From Mycoplasmopsis gallinacea (lineage in GTDB: Bacteria; Bacillota_I; Bacilli_A; Mycoplasmatales; Metamycoplasmataceae), in contig NZ_CP047225.1 in NCBI RefSeq assembly GCF_012220205.1, forward strand, positions 248,001 to 312,000: a stretch of DNA of 64,000 nt, read 5' to 3'. The notes beneath the pieces were generated by a model. It was not told where the DNA came from. It did no database searches and saw nothing but the letters and a program-made list of their open reading frames with translations. Below, one piece after another: positions 19,186 to 31,918 of this stretch. Numbering within the stretch: the stretch's first letter is position 1; each line of letters begins with the position of its first letter. The translations under genes were made by a program, and so were the position numbers.

Positions 19186-22100
19186 TTATTCTTCTTTGTC
19201 TTCTTTTTGACGATAAAGAAGGTAAAGGAGGTTAAAAATACCAAGAGAAGTTAATGAAAGAGCGACATATCATCAAAAACTTAATTTTTCTTTGATTTCT
19301 TTTTCGTGAATTAATTTTTGAATTACACTATATAAAACATCTGAAGCATCTTTTTTCTCAATTCCTTTGAGAGTTGCTAGTTCTTGTTTTGTAAGTGTAC
19401 CTTTATCTTTTAAGATTAAGTTAAAGAAGTTTTTATCTTTAAGTTCCTTATAAAATTCTTGATATTTATTAGATTCAACTACTTTATCACTATTAATTTC
19501 AGTGGTAAAATCATCAAATCTTAAATTCGATAAGGATTCTACTAATCTCATTTCACTAAGGGCTTGATCTTTTAATTTTAAGGTGTCTTGACTTAATTTA
19601 TTTCAAGCATCTCTAATATTTGGTTGTGCATAAATAGATGAATGAATTGACTCAATTAGTTTATCAAGTTTATTTGATGTTTCTTTAAATGTTGGACTAC
19701 TTATATCTTCACTACGATATTTTTCTAATGTATCTTTAAGATCTTTAAATTGTAACATTTCATCAGCTAAATTAAAGTACTCTGGGTTTGTAATACCAAT
19801 TTCTTTTAATTTATTAGTAATATCGTTAATTTCTTGCAATGAAAGAGTATGGTCACCTTTTGCATCATTTAATAATTTAGCAATTAAAGCATCGGCTGTT
19901 TTTGCATCGTCTTGAATTTTATCTAATTCAGCCTGATTTTCACCATTAGCATTAATTACTTTTTGAATTAATTCTTTTTTATCTCTTGGACTAAGATTTG
20001 GAAGAGAATTAATATAGTCAATAACTTTTTGTTTTCCGTCATTGTTAGCTACTGCTTTTTGGTAAATATTTGTTCTATCTTCAAATGATTGCGAATCTTC
20101 GATTTCTTGTTTGTACCTTGCTTTCTCTTCATCTGAAAGATTTGGCAGAGCATCAATTCGTTTTTTAAATAACTCTTTGTTATCTTCAAGCTTCTTAATT
20201 GCGTCCTTAATTTTTTGAATTTGATTTTTGATTTGACTTAGTGGAACATTATCTTTATCAGCTAGTATGTTTTTTCCACCGCTAATAGCTTTATCATAAA
20301 ATGCTTTTTTATCTTCTTCACTACTTAAATAAAGATCAGTTTGCTTAAATGCTGGATCTTTTTGAATTAATTTAGCAAGTTCATCTAACGCTGCATCTCT
20401 CTTGCTATCACCATCTAGGCTATTGTAATCTTTTTCAACTTTATTAAGCAACTCTTGAACTTGTTCTTTTGATAAATTACGTCCATTATCATAATTAAGA
20501 TTATTTAGCGAGTCATTGTATGAATTATCAAAGTTCATTTTTAGATTATCACTAGCATCTTTATAATTATTTCTTGATTTAGGATCAATATTTTGACCTT
20601 CTTGAACTGTATTTTTAATATATTTGTCAAGTTCATTCATTTGCTCATTTAATTGTTTTGCTTCTTCTAAAATTTCATTAACACTGCTGTTATTATCGTC
20701 GTTAATTAAAATTGCTTTTTGAATCTTATCAATTAAATATTGTTTTTGAGCTCTATTTAATTTATTGTATGATTGATCACCGTCATTAAATAAATTATCA
20801 CCTTTAATTAACTCAATTGCTTTTTGTTTAGCTTTTTCAAGCTCTTCATCACCATTTAAGTTATCAAGTGCTGCTCTTGTTTTTGAAACAAGATCATTAA
20901 TTTGATCAATTGTAAGGTTTTGCGAAGTGTTTTTTGCATCTTCTTCAGGGATAAAATGCTTAAGAACATCATCAACTGATGGTTTATTATTTTGAATAAC
21001 ACCTAAATTAGCTGGATCTTCATTATTTAAAGCATCTTGACGATCTTTTGAAGAGTTTTTATATCTTGGTTGTTCTAACGTTTCTAATGCTTCGTTTTGA
21101 ATATCTCTAAGTTTTTTCATAGCATCAGTTAAAGGTTCAATTTGTTCTTTGACAGCATTTAATTCATCTTTGGTTTTTGATGCTTGTACTTTATCAATTA
21201 AATCTTTCTTTTGAGCTAAATTTAAATATGAATTATTTTTAATTTCATTAATAGTAGCTTCTTTTTCTAAATTAAAGGTGTTATCTCCATCTAGATTTTC
21301 TTTTGCTACTAAGTAATCGTTTAAAATTTGATCAATTTTGCTTGGTTCAATAATTAAATCAGTATCAACTTGTACTGGATTTCCTTGTTCATCATTCTTG
21401 GTTTCAACATCTTTATTTTTATCAACCAATTTCTTCATAATTTCTTTAACTTGATCGTATGGATCTTTTGTTTTTTGGCTTGCTTCTGTGTATTTAGGCA
21501 TTTTTTCGAATGCTTTTTCAGTTTGAGTAGAAGTTGTACCATCTTCGTTTGTTATAGTTACTTCGTGATCATTATCTGCAAGATCAATTTGTTCTAATAA
21601 ATGACCCATAGCTGAATTTAACTTGCTAATTGTTAATTCTAGTTTTTGAAGCTCTTTAATTGATTTTGTTTTAGCAATCTCTTGCTCAAAATATTCAATT
21701 TGCGAAGGATTTAAATTAGGATATTTGATATTAAGTTCATTATCTTGATTATGAATTGATTTGAGTAATCTTTCTTTTTCTGCTCCGAATTTATCATCAC
21801 CGTTAAGTGCTTCTTTTGCTTCTTTTAATTTTACAATTAATTCTTTAACAACATTAGGATCTGTTTGTGCATTTTTGTTCGAAGTATCTACTCTTGTAGA
21901 TCCACCACTTCCATCACTATTTGCGACATCATTTGGTTGATAAAGATTATCTGCATCATGAATATACTTATCATATGCATCTTTTTTACCAAGAGTTGAC
22001 TCAGATTTAGTTCCATCAGGATTTGTAACTTCATACGGTTCATTATCCGAATCGATATAACCTGTTGTTGTTTTAGTATTTGTTGTATCAGGGTTTTCAC

Positions 22101-25100
22101 CTTTTTCATTTTTAGTTAATTCATTAAGAATGCCCATTTGATCGTTTAATTCTTTAGCTTTGTCATTTAAACCTTGTTTATTAGCATTACCTAAAAGATC
22201 TTCAGGAGTTCTAGCATTTAAAACTTCCATTTTAAGCATTTCTTTTTGGGCATCATTAAGATTTTGATATGAATTAATTTTTTCAAGCGCTTCATTTTGA
22301 AGTTTATCCATATTCTTTTCACCATCTAAGTTTTCAATTGCTTTTGCAATTTTTTTGTTAATTTCTTCGAGCTTAGTTGAATTAAGAATTTCATCAGGAT
22401 TATTTGAAGCTTTTAAAGTAGCAAGATATTCTTCCGCTTCTTTTAGAGCATCATCATATGCTTTACGTTTATCATCAAACGAACCAGTATACATTAATGT
22501 CTGAGTGAAAGGAGTCATTCCTTTGTCTGGATTACCATTTTTACTTTCGATGTACATTAACATTTTTTGCATTTCATCATTTAAATGAACTAAATTATCT
22601 TCAAGGTCATCAACTTTTGAAATACGATCAATGCTGCTATCTGCAAGTTTTTCTTTAGCTTTTTCTAATTGATTGTCTATTAAAAACTCAAGCAATACAG
22701 GTGGTTGTGAATTATCTTTATCTAATCTTTTAGCTAGCTCTTCTTTACGTTTTGCTAGCCTTTCATCACCATCTAAATCATTTCTAGCTTTAATTAAATT
22801 ACCTATTAATCCGTTTTCTAGATCGATAACTTTATTTCCGTTTTCATCAAGAATAAAATTATTGTTTGAGTCTTTTTTATAGCTAATAAGTTCATCTAAA
22901 GTTTTTAATTCACCATTAGAAGCTACTATGCTATCACGATTTTCAAGACCAAGGTCAAAAAGATTTTTAACGTTTTCAGATGCATCAAGATAATCGGTTT
23001 TGTCAGATGGTTTAACATTATTAGGTTCTTGATTATCTGAGCTTACAAAAAGATCTTTATACATTTTCATTGCATCATTTGTATCTTGTGCTTCTTGTAA
23101 GATTCTTGTTGTTTCAGAAGTTGGATTATTAATGATTAAATTTTTTAAATAAGCTTTTTGGTTGTCATTAAGATGTTCGTAAGCAGGTAAAATACTTAAT
23201 TCATTATCACCGTAAAGTTTTCCGATAGCTTTACGTTTTGTAAGTTCATCTTGATTTGCTCTCTCTAAAATAGAGTCAATATCAACGTTATATTTTATTT
23301 GTTGATTATTTGAATCTACTTCTGGATCAATTCCATTGCTTGCTGTATGTAACGTAATTTGATCGATTTCTTGTTCATATGCTTGTTTTTCGGCATCTGT
23401 TAATAATTTTAAAGCTTTAATTTTCTTTTTAGCATTTAACTTACAACGCTCAAGTGCTTTATTTAAAATAGCTTTTTGTTGTTGTTCGGTCGGTCTTTTT
23501 GGTAATCTATTAATTTCATCATCTAGTCATGTTAAATCATCTGCTTCTAAATGAGCAAAATTTCTAACTTTGCTAAGTAAATCATGTCTATTACCATCAA
23601 GATCATCGCTTGCTTTATCTAATTTTTGAATAACACCTGGCTGAGTTTGATCTGGATTATCAATTTCTTTAGCAAGAGTAGGTAAATCTTCGTTAGTAAG
23701 ATCTTTGGCTAAGATTTCATTTAATTTGTTTTTAGCTTCTTCTAAAGCTTGATCAAATGCATCTTTTCTATCTTGCTGATCTTTTGTGTAAATTGGTTCA
23801 TTTTTAGTATTTTCAGCAGCTTGTATTTTTTCTTTTAACTTACCTATTAAATCATCTAGATTTTGAGCTTCTCTTTGGATTTTATTAATATTTTCAGGTG
23901 AATTATCAGTTAAATAACGTGATTTTAATTGTGCTTTTTGATCATCTGTTAAATTAGGTAAATCATCGATAACTTTATTAGCATCAACAAGAGCATCGAT
24001 TTTATTATTAATTAAATTTAAATCATCTGGAGTATTTCCATTTTCATAACTTAGCGCATTTACTTCATTTAACAATTGAGCTTTTTGTTCAGGAGTTAAT
24101 TTTCCTTGGTTAGCTAAATTATTAATTTTTTCAATGATTTCAGCTTTTTTAAGTCTAAATTCTTTTTCTCTAGCTGTTAAAAATCCTGTGATATCTTGAT
24201 TTTTGGTTGAAACAATTCTCTTTGAAATCGAAGGGAATTTTGTAGATACCACTTCATAAGTAACATTAACAGTACCTGGCTCAAAATCATCAGCTTGTGG
24301 AGTTACATCTACAATTCTAACTTCAAAATCTTGAGCATTTTCTGGTTGGACAGTATGAGTAAATTCAGATCAGTGCTCACTAGCAGCTACTTCTGATGGT
24401 AAAATATTGCGTTTTAAATCGTTAGGATAATCGTATGTAATTGCAAGATTATTAATTCTTTCTTGTTCTGCTTTAATTTCTTCACCATCTAAGGCATTTA
24501 ATTTGGCTTTTAATTGGTTTATTCTTTCTTGAACTTGTGTTATTTTAGAATTTGTAAAATCAGTTCAAGAACTTGGTTCAGGGTCTGCACCTTTAAGTTT
24601 TACATCACCATTTGTTGCAAAATCGCCTTCAAAAAGATCTTTAATTAAATTAATTTCTTCATCGAAAGGATTTTTTGTTTCATCAGATGCATTTGCATAA
24701 TCTGCATAGTTCTCGTTTTGTTTATTTTGAACAACATCCTTCATTAAATCGATTAATTCTTTAGCTTTGTTGTTAAGTTCAATTGCTTTTTCGCGTAAAT
24801 TAATAATTGCTGGAGCTTGATTATTTAAAGTTTCTTTCTCTTTTTTAATTTGTGATTTTAAAGTATCGCTTAAATATGCAAGCTTTTCAATTTCTGGTGA
24901 GAACGGAATACCATTAAGATTATTCTTAGCAGCTTCTAATTGGTTTTTGGCTTCCTGTACTTTTGTAGGATCAACTAATTCACTTGCCGGAACTTCTACA
25001 TAATTAGAACTGTTTCTTTCAGCTTCTGTAAGTGGAATTCCTAAAAATTGTTTAGTACGTAAAAGTTGCTTTTCATATTCATTTTTGTAATTTAGGTCTG

Positions 25101-28100
25101 CGAATAAATATCTTTCATCAGTTCCATCTTTCATTGAAGATTCCAATGAATCATAATAACTCTTTAAATCACCCATATTTGTATTAAGTGGAGTTAGGTT
25201 AGAGAAAGTAGGATTAGTAAAGTCTAAATTACGATCATCAAAATATAATAAACCAGTTGAGTATTTCTTATCATCAGTTACTTGATTTTTAAAATGTTCT
25301 TTTTGTGTATCTGTTAAATTAGAAAGAGCATTAATTTTTTCTTTAAAATTAGTTTTTGCTGTTTCTCACGCTTCATTCATTATTTTGCCAAGTTCAACAT
25401 TATTATTTACAAGATTATTTGTAATCGAAGTTCCATTATCTACAAAATTAGAAGGTAATGCATTAACTTTAGCTTTAGAATCAACATTTTGTCCTTGTGG
25501 ATTTGGAGATGTTAAATTTTTAAACCCATCTAATTCTTTAATTGCTTCTCTTTTATTTCCATCAAGTTGTTTTAGTGTTGTTTCTAGTCTTTCACGCGTA
25601 TTTTTAACACTATTTTGATTTGAATTATTTGTTGCTTCTTCAAATCTTTGTGTATTTGAAAATAAATCTGTTGTTCCATTTTGAATTCCGTTAACTAAAT
25701 TGTTAACACTTGTATTATCTTGATTAAATGAATTCTTTATTGAATCTTCCGAATATTTTACAACAGGGCTATCTTGATTTAGAGTGCTTGTGATTTGATG
25801 TAATTCTTTTAATTTATCATATTCATTTGATAACTCAGTTACTTTTTGAACATAATTATTAAGTTTTTCTCTTTCAAGTGTTCCTTGTGGATTATTTGTT
25901 AAATCATTATTAATTCAAGCTTTTGACGCTGCTTGGTCATAACCATTTGCTATTTGATTTGAGTAACTATTGAATAATTCTTTAGCTTTAGTAATATTTG
26001 CGCTATTAGCTTGTAATATTGATAAATTATTATTATCTAATTTTTGTTTTTCTGCATCTAAGTAAGTTCTACCGTTCATTTTAGAAAGTTTACTCTTTAA
26101 TGCTAAAAGAGAAGTTTTTAAATTATTATTTGTAGGTTCGCTTAACTTCATTAATGGAATGTCAGCAGAATTTCTATCTTTTCCACTTGGATTTGATGTT
26201 GTTTGTAAATCAGCAAATGGCTTAGCATTTTCTAATGCTGTTTCAATTTCATCTCTTATTGTTTTATCACTAAAAATATAGTCTTCTCTATTTGTATATT
26301 CACTTTGTTGACCATTTTTTAAAGTTTTGTTGTCACTAGTCGTATAGCTTTTTAACTCTTGATATGCAAGTTCTAAACTTTTTTGAGCAAGATCTCATCT
26401 TTTTATTTCGGTAACAGCACTTTGGAATGATCTTGTATCATCAGCAGGAAAATCATTGACATCCGTACTACCAAAAAGTTGATTTAAATAATCATTTTTT
26501 AAATAATCTTTTTGCGCTTTTGTTAAATATTCACTTTTATCGATTAATTTTATTAACTTATATCTATCGGTAAGATCGTATTCAATATCTTCAAAAGATC
26601 AGTAATTTCTAAGATCGGTTGACATACCAGTTAAAATTCTATATTCATCTTTAATTTTTCATTTCTTTTTATCTTGTTCATTTTTAAATGCTACTTTTAT
26701 TGTCATTTGATCATAAGAAGTAATCCGACTTTCATCGTTAAAAATGTTTTTAGTGAAATATGATTTATTTTTTTCTCCTTTTAAAGATTTTTGAAATTTA
26801 ACATCATCAAATCTATCTTTATTAACATCATATAATTTAGTTCGAGCTCCGTTTTTTGGCTCATATATTTCTAATGTTGTTTGTGGAAGTTCTTCATCTT
26901 CTGTATAGTTAATTTGATCAGCTACATTTTCATAAGATTTAACTTTTTCTTTTGTAATAAATCTCTTAATTCAAGTTTGATTTCTTTTAGCTTGTGCGTG
27001 AAATCCTAAAGATCCAAATCAGTATTGACCAATATATTTATGCGGAATACTAATACCGGCCCCGACAAAAGATTCTCCTACATATTCCATCGGAGACTGT
27101 CCAGGTTCCGCTTCTCGATCATTTGGTTTGACAGTAAATTCAATAATAACACCATTATTAGATTCTACATTGCTTTCAGTAAGTACATAAAATTCAAAAT
27201 ATGCACCTAAGTTTCTGCTCATTGAGTTATAAGGGGTATCTGTGAATGCATCTCTTGGAAGTAATTTTAATCCTTGTAAAAATGTTCCTGTACCACTACC
27301 ATCATTGAAATCAACATTACGATTCATAATAATATCATTAACTTGATTTCTTTTTTCTTGGCCTTCATACGCTGAATAATATCTAGCTCAAGAAAAAGGA
27401 ATTGTTTTTGAGCCATCTATACTTCTTACAGAAAGTTTTACATCATTACCATCTTTTAAATCTAATGCAGAATTATCTTTAAATGGATTGATTTGCTTTA
27501 AAGTGTTGTAATCATCATTTTCATTTATACCAATAAATCTTCAATTAATTGTATCTGTATTTTCACGTCTATTAGTAACGTTATTATTTCTATCTAATGA
27601 AAAAAGACTGACTATAATGTTACCAGTTAACACCAAATCATTTGATATGTAAAAACCACCAACTCATCTACGCTCATCAAGTCTCATAGTGCTTCTATGG
27701 AAAGCTATTTTAAATGTTTTTGTACCATCCGCTTTAGAAAAACCTCTACCACCAATGAATCAACCACCAGGTTCGTTTCTATAAGAATCTCAAGGTCTAT
27801 ATCCTGTACCATCTTTTATAAAGTTACCTATAAAAACATTCTTCTTATAGAAATAAGGAATAGGTTCAATCGTTTCAGCTCCATTTGTAGCATCAGCGAC
27901 AGACCAACTATTTGAATTACTATTATTTCACTCTTTGGCATACCTACTAAAATTAGGCTCAGTTCACTTGTTATCACTAATAAAATTATTGAATTGATCA
28001 AAAGTAATTTGCTGTCCATCATCTTTTCTGTATGTTTTACTTGTCTGAATGTTGATAAAACTCAACGGTAGGAACGCTACTCCCACCATTGGTAATGTTA

Positions 28101-28130
28101 ATAATAATCTCTTATTAATTCTTTTTTCAT
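19186..28130 (-). CDS. Giant GA/FIVAR-module surface protein, frameshifted at codon 3 as written
   Basis: About 2,981 residues if one A is added to the six-A run right after the ATG (28122-28127). As written the frame hits TAA after 10 codons. With seven A the start is MKKRINKRLLLTLPMVGVAF, a signal peptide. Residues up to about 500 are a beta-rich unassigned ectodomain with many TGA Trp. From about residue 640 onward come repeating helical modules of the L(D/N)GD...LNxAQKxxL pattern, for example LNGDEELEKAKQKAIELI and LTDDQKAQLKSRYL, which resemble GA and FIVAR repeats of adhesins. The C-terminus WWYVALSLTSLGIFNLLYLL is a membrane anchor followed by a charged tail. The rest of the 8.9 kb is a single frame, so the gene looks functional and possibly phase-variable. 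Its target is not known from sequence. Confidence 0.85.
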
Positions 28131-28206
28131 AAACTTCTCTTTCAATTTACCATTTTTTATTTATTTATAATTTTACAATATAATTTTATAACACAAAATA
28201 TCATAA

Positions 28207-28212
28207 ATTATA
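28207..28212 (-). promoter_or_regulatory. Candidate -10 box for the giant surface-protein gene
   Basis: TATAAT on the minus strand, about 77 bases before the ATG. AAAGAGAAG sits just upstream of the ATG as a ribosome-binding site. The -35 region falls beside the IS30/IS-C junction, so the insertions may have altered expression. Confidence 0.4.
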
Positions 28213-28223
28213 ATACAAAAAAG

Positions 28224-28239
28224 AGCTTTTTTCCTGAGT
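28224..28239. repeat. Left 16-bp direct repeat flanking the IS30-type element
   Basis: agcttttttcctgagt occurs here and again at 30066-30081, immediately outside the element's inverted repeats. Confidence 0.75.
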
Positions 28240-28390
28240 AAAAATTGGAAAAGTGACGCGCAAGTTAAGTGTCAAAAAAATAACAATGCTTTTTTAATGT
28301 TTAAATTATAAAAAAATTAGAGCTAAAAATGAATAAATACTGACAAAGGTAAAATCAAAATTGCAAGCCCTTGTGGCTTGTTTTCTTATA

Positions 28391-28671
28391 AATTTTGAAG
28401 TTCTTTTGCTTCTTTTCTCCGAAAGAAAAGAAGGCCTGTGCGGCAGCGCAATCTTTGAATCTGTAACAAAAGATAGACATAGAACAATACAGCGATAAAC
28501 TGACATTACACATCAAATGGGCTTCAACCACAAAAATCTAGTTTAGCGCTTAAATACCAAACTTTCTTTTATTGCTATTAATTTGAATTTTGAAGTTCTT
28601 TTGCTTCTTTTCTCCGAAAGAAAAGAAGAGAAGGCCGCGTGCCAACGCAATTAATGTATTTGTAACAAAAG
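28391..28671. repeat. Two direct copies of an ~85-bp hairpin-bearing repeat inside the IS30 element
   Basis: Copy 1 at about 28391-28473 and copy 2 at about 28586-28671. Both begin AATTTTGAAGTTC, contain CTTCTTTTCT / AGAAAAGAAG arms around CCGAA, then a GC-rich GGCC...GCAA block, and end TGTAACAAAAGA. No credible protein is encoded. Confidence 0.8.
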
Positions 28672-28787
28672 ACTGTCATTACAAGACTATTCTTATTTAA
28701 ACTGATATTTACACAAAAAATAGTTTTTCTTCACATAAATTTGGTTTAGGTCATCATTCTTGAACTTAGCATTTATTGATATTAATT

Positions 28788-29966
28788 TTAATTTTCTATT
28801 GCTAATATTCTTTTGTATTCATCGATTTGTTCTTTGATTCAAAACACGTATTCTTGTGTGAGTGAATTGAAACTTTTACCCTTCGGAATAAATCTTCTAA
28901 TGTATCTATGAGCATTTTCAATTGAACCTTTTTGATACGAAGCATAAGGTTTACATTTAAATAACTTTTTCTTACCTACCACTTTATGAAGAAGTGTGTT
29001 TTCACTACCGTTATCTACTGTTAAGGTTTTTATTTCGAGATTGTATTTTCTTATTAACATCCTTAATGCTTTGTTAATTGATTTTGCATCTCTTTTTGTT
29101 AAAGCAATGTATAACTCTCTAGTTTTACGATCTAAAAGTGTGAAAAGAACAAACTTATCTTCTCTTTTACCAACTACTGTATCAGCTTCAAAATGACCTT
29201 TTTCTAATCTTAAATTTGCTTCTTTAGGTCTATATTTTACGTCTCTAGCGTGTATCAATGACCTTTTACCTTGCTTTAATGTAGTTTTTGTATAACCACC
29301 TCTTGATAAATATAAAAGCGGGTCAAAAGAAAGTTTTATTCTTTGTTGCTTTAGAGCTTTGTAAACTGTGCTAAATGTAGGACAAAAAGCATTTTGATTT
29401 GTTTGTTTAAACGAGTTAATCATAAACTTAACAGACATTTTACATTTAATGTTTTTAGAGTTTTTGCTTGCTTTTTTTCTTAATTCTTTAGTTACATCGT
29501 TTCAATATTTCTTAAAGTGACTTCACTTATTTTTTTGTGATTCTGACACTATCATTAACCTTTTGGTTTTATAACTAAGCAAATGATTTGATAGTTTTCT
29601 GAACGAGAGAAATTTAGTTATAAAAATTTTAGATCCGCAAATTTTGCAAATAACTTTATTTTTTAGGCTTTTATGATAGTCATTTTTTTCAATCATTATT
29701 TCCATTTTTTGCTTAACCGTTCTAGATTGATAACCAAAATATTTCGCCGCTTTTGATACTGAATTCAACAATAGAACTTTCAAAATAATTTCCCACATTA
29801 AGAGTATAGATATTTGTTTATCTCTAAGCAACCTTTTAGACGAAACATTTGAGTGAAGACGTTTTATCTCATCATCAGATTCTTTGATGATGAAGTGACG
29901 GAAGTTTTCAGCATTATTTTTTACACAAATAATATTTTGTTTAGATAAATCTATTAATTTTTTCAT
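28788..29966 (-). CDS. IS30-family transposase
   Basis: 392 residues with TGA read as Trp (for example NKWSHFKKYWND around residue 150). The N-terminal half contains a helix-turn-helix-like region (SVSKAAKYFGYQSRTVKQK) and a CxxC zinc-like pair (CKICGSK). The DDE domain is clear: HFEADTVVGKRED (first D), LTVDNGSENT (second D) and YQKGSIENAHRYIRRFIPKG (E), the IS30 signature. The start at 29966 is the first ATG in frame. No frame break was found, so it is potentially active. Confidence 0.93.
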
Positions 29967-30065
29967 ATAATAAAAATGTGTCCTTTCTATTTAGCATTAT
30001 TATTTTACACAATGGACACAAAAAAGTCACACGCATTAAATTTGCGTGTGACTTTTCTAATTTAT

Positions 30066-30081
30066 AGCTTTTTTCCTGAGT
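30066..30081. repeat. Right 16-bp direct repeat flanking the IS30-type element
   Basis: Identical to 28224-28239. Its last seven bases (30075-30081) are the beginning of IS-C. Confidence 0.75.
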
Positions 30082-31918
30082 TTCCAAGTTGAGACACTAT
30101 AAAAAACGAATACATCTATAAATAAGGTGTATTCGTTTTTGATAATCAAAATTACACACATAGAATTAACTCATACATGCAATAAAATCTTTATAAATTT
30201 TTATATTTTCTTTGTGGTTTTCATCCAGATCATTAATTATCTCTTGAACTACTTTGTCATTTACTTCTTTTCTTGTTATAGTCATCATTCTTAATGAATC
30301 TACAAATAAATCTAATGTAACTTTTTGTATTTCTCCATTGCTTTCATAATATTTTTTCAATTTATAAAGACAATATTTTAAAACAACAAGAGCAAGAAAG
30401 CATAATAAAAGATGTGCAAGTATATGTTTTTCGTTATGAACAAAAACAGGCCTAACTTGTAAAGAAGATTTTAATGTTCTGAAATTTTCTTCAACTTTTT
30501 ATTGTTTTCTATAAATTTCATTAGCTTTTTCAGGTGTTAAATCAAGAATATTAGTTTCAATAATGTAAAAACCATCTTCAGATTCTTTTTTCTTAATTTT
30601 TTCTCAATTTAATTTTCCTATTGTTTTACCATCAATATCCATATATTTCTTCTTGTATTCTGGAACTAAGGAACTAAGTGGTAGTTCTCCATTAATAGTT
30701 TTCTTGTTCAATTTATCAATAAAATTATTTCTTTTTAATTTATCTAAAGTCTTTTTACCAGGGCTAAAAAATACACATCACTTTCTATATTTACCATTAA
30801 ATCTATTTTTATTTCAAACAGATTCAACAAGTTGTTCTTTCCAAAACATTTCATCTCTAAAAACATAATGTTTGTCTTCAAGAATGAATTTTTTCATTCC
30901 AATACTTAATGTATCTAATCTTTTTTGAAATATGTATTTAATTCCTTTTTGCTCTAGAAAACGTAAGTTTGCGTTGTTATTTATTCCACGATCTGCAACT
31001 ATTGTAATATCCTTTATTTTGTAGATTGATTGAAGTTCTAAAACAAAGGATAACATTGTTTTACCATCAGTTGTGTTACCTGGAAAAACTTTATAGTGTA
31101 TTGGTATTCCGTTTTCATCTACAGCCATTGCTATGACTACTTGATCTTCATTGTGTTTTCCGTCTTTTGAAAAACCGTTTTTTCTTATTCCTTCTCTTGT
31201 AAAGCTTTCAAAATAAACTGTTGTGTTATCGAAGTGAATAACTTTATTATTACGATTTGTAAATTCATTTATTTTTTGAAATAAATTGACTAAAACAGAA
31301 TTCTTATTTTCGAAAATAACATCAAGATAGTTATATATTGATGATTTTGTAACATTAATATCATTTATAAAATCACTTTTATTTTTATATTGTGACATAT
31401 AGCTTCTTGGAAGGATAATTCTAGTTGCTATGAAAAATTCCAAAACTTCTTCTAACGATTTATGTTTACTTTTTGGTAATGCTGAAAATAAATCTAATTC
31501 TTTAATAACTTTATAAATTAAATCAACTCCAATATTTTGGATACTTGTTTTTACAGAAGTGGATTTTAATAATTTAAAAAATTCTTCTTTTGCAACAGCT
31601 TTATCTAAAGATGTATCTACTTTTTTTGCTATTTCTTTCATATCTTCAATTGAAGATAATCCATACTTTTCTTTGATATCTTCTCAGTATCCTAGACCAA
31701 TCTGATTTCCATAACCTTTTTTAAAACCTTTAGAAATAGCTAAAACTAAATAATATTTTCCATTTTGTTTTTTCTTGCATAAACTGTAACTCATGCTCTT
31801 ATTATATCATTTTATGTGTGTAATGTAAGTAAAAAAATATTTTTTCTTTAGGTCATATATCTTTGATATATGTATAAAAAAATGAGCCTAAAAAATAGGC
31901 TCAACTTGTAAACTCAGG
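30075..31918 (-). mobile_element. IS-C, a divergent IS1634-type insertion sequence
   Basis: 1,844 bp. The ends are CCTGAGTTTCCAAGTTGAG and, inverted, CCTGAGTTTACAAGTTGAG (one mismatch). The transposase is related to but distinct from the IS-A and IS-B enzymes. A terminator hairpin of the element lies at about 30100-30140 (AAAAACGAATACA...TGTATTCGTTTTT). Flanks do not give a clear long duplication because the left side was rearranged by the IS30 insertion. Confidence 0.88.
30166..31794 (-). pseudogene. IS1634-type transposase of IS-C, broken by a TGA-to-TAA change
   Basis: The frame has 542 codons. Catalytic blocks HFDNTTVYFESFTREG and IVADRGINNNANL are intact. After IYRKQ the related elements read Trp (TGA) then KVEENFR, but here the codon is TAA (about 30500), followed by an intact KVEENFRTLKSSLQVRP. 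A single G-to-A change explains the stop. It removes the region with the final catalytic Glu. The start ATG at 31794 follows TATAAT by six bases, again leaderless. Confidence 0.88.

Larger units (their letters stand above)
28240..30065 (-). mobile_element. IS30-family insertion sequence with a long non-coding segment
   Basis: 1,826 bp between 16-bp direct repeats. The ends are imperfect inverted repeats (AAAAATTGGAAAAGTGAC and, on the other strand, ATAAATTAGAAAAGTCAC, continuing into CGCAA). It carries one transposase and about 550 bases of non-coding sequence with an internal direct repeat. The right direct repeat contains the first seven bases of IS-C, so this element jumped into the edge of IS-C. 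Long target duplications are known for mycoplasma IS30 elements such as IS1630. Confidence 0.8.

Noticed and set aside
28306-28506. 66-codon frame in the IS30 non-coding half
   Set aside because: It covers the hairpin repeat, the second repeat copy does not maintain the frame, and no signals precede it.
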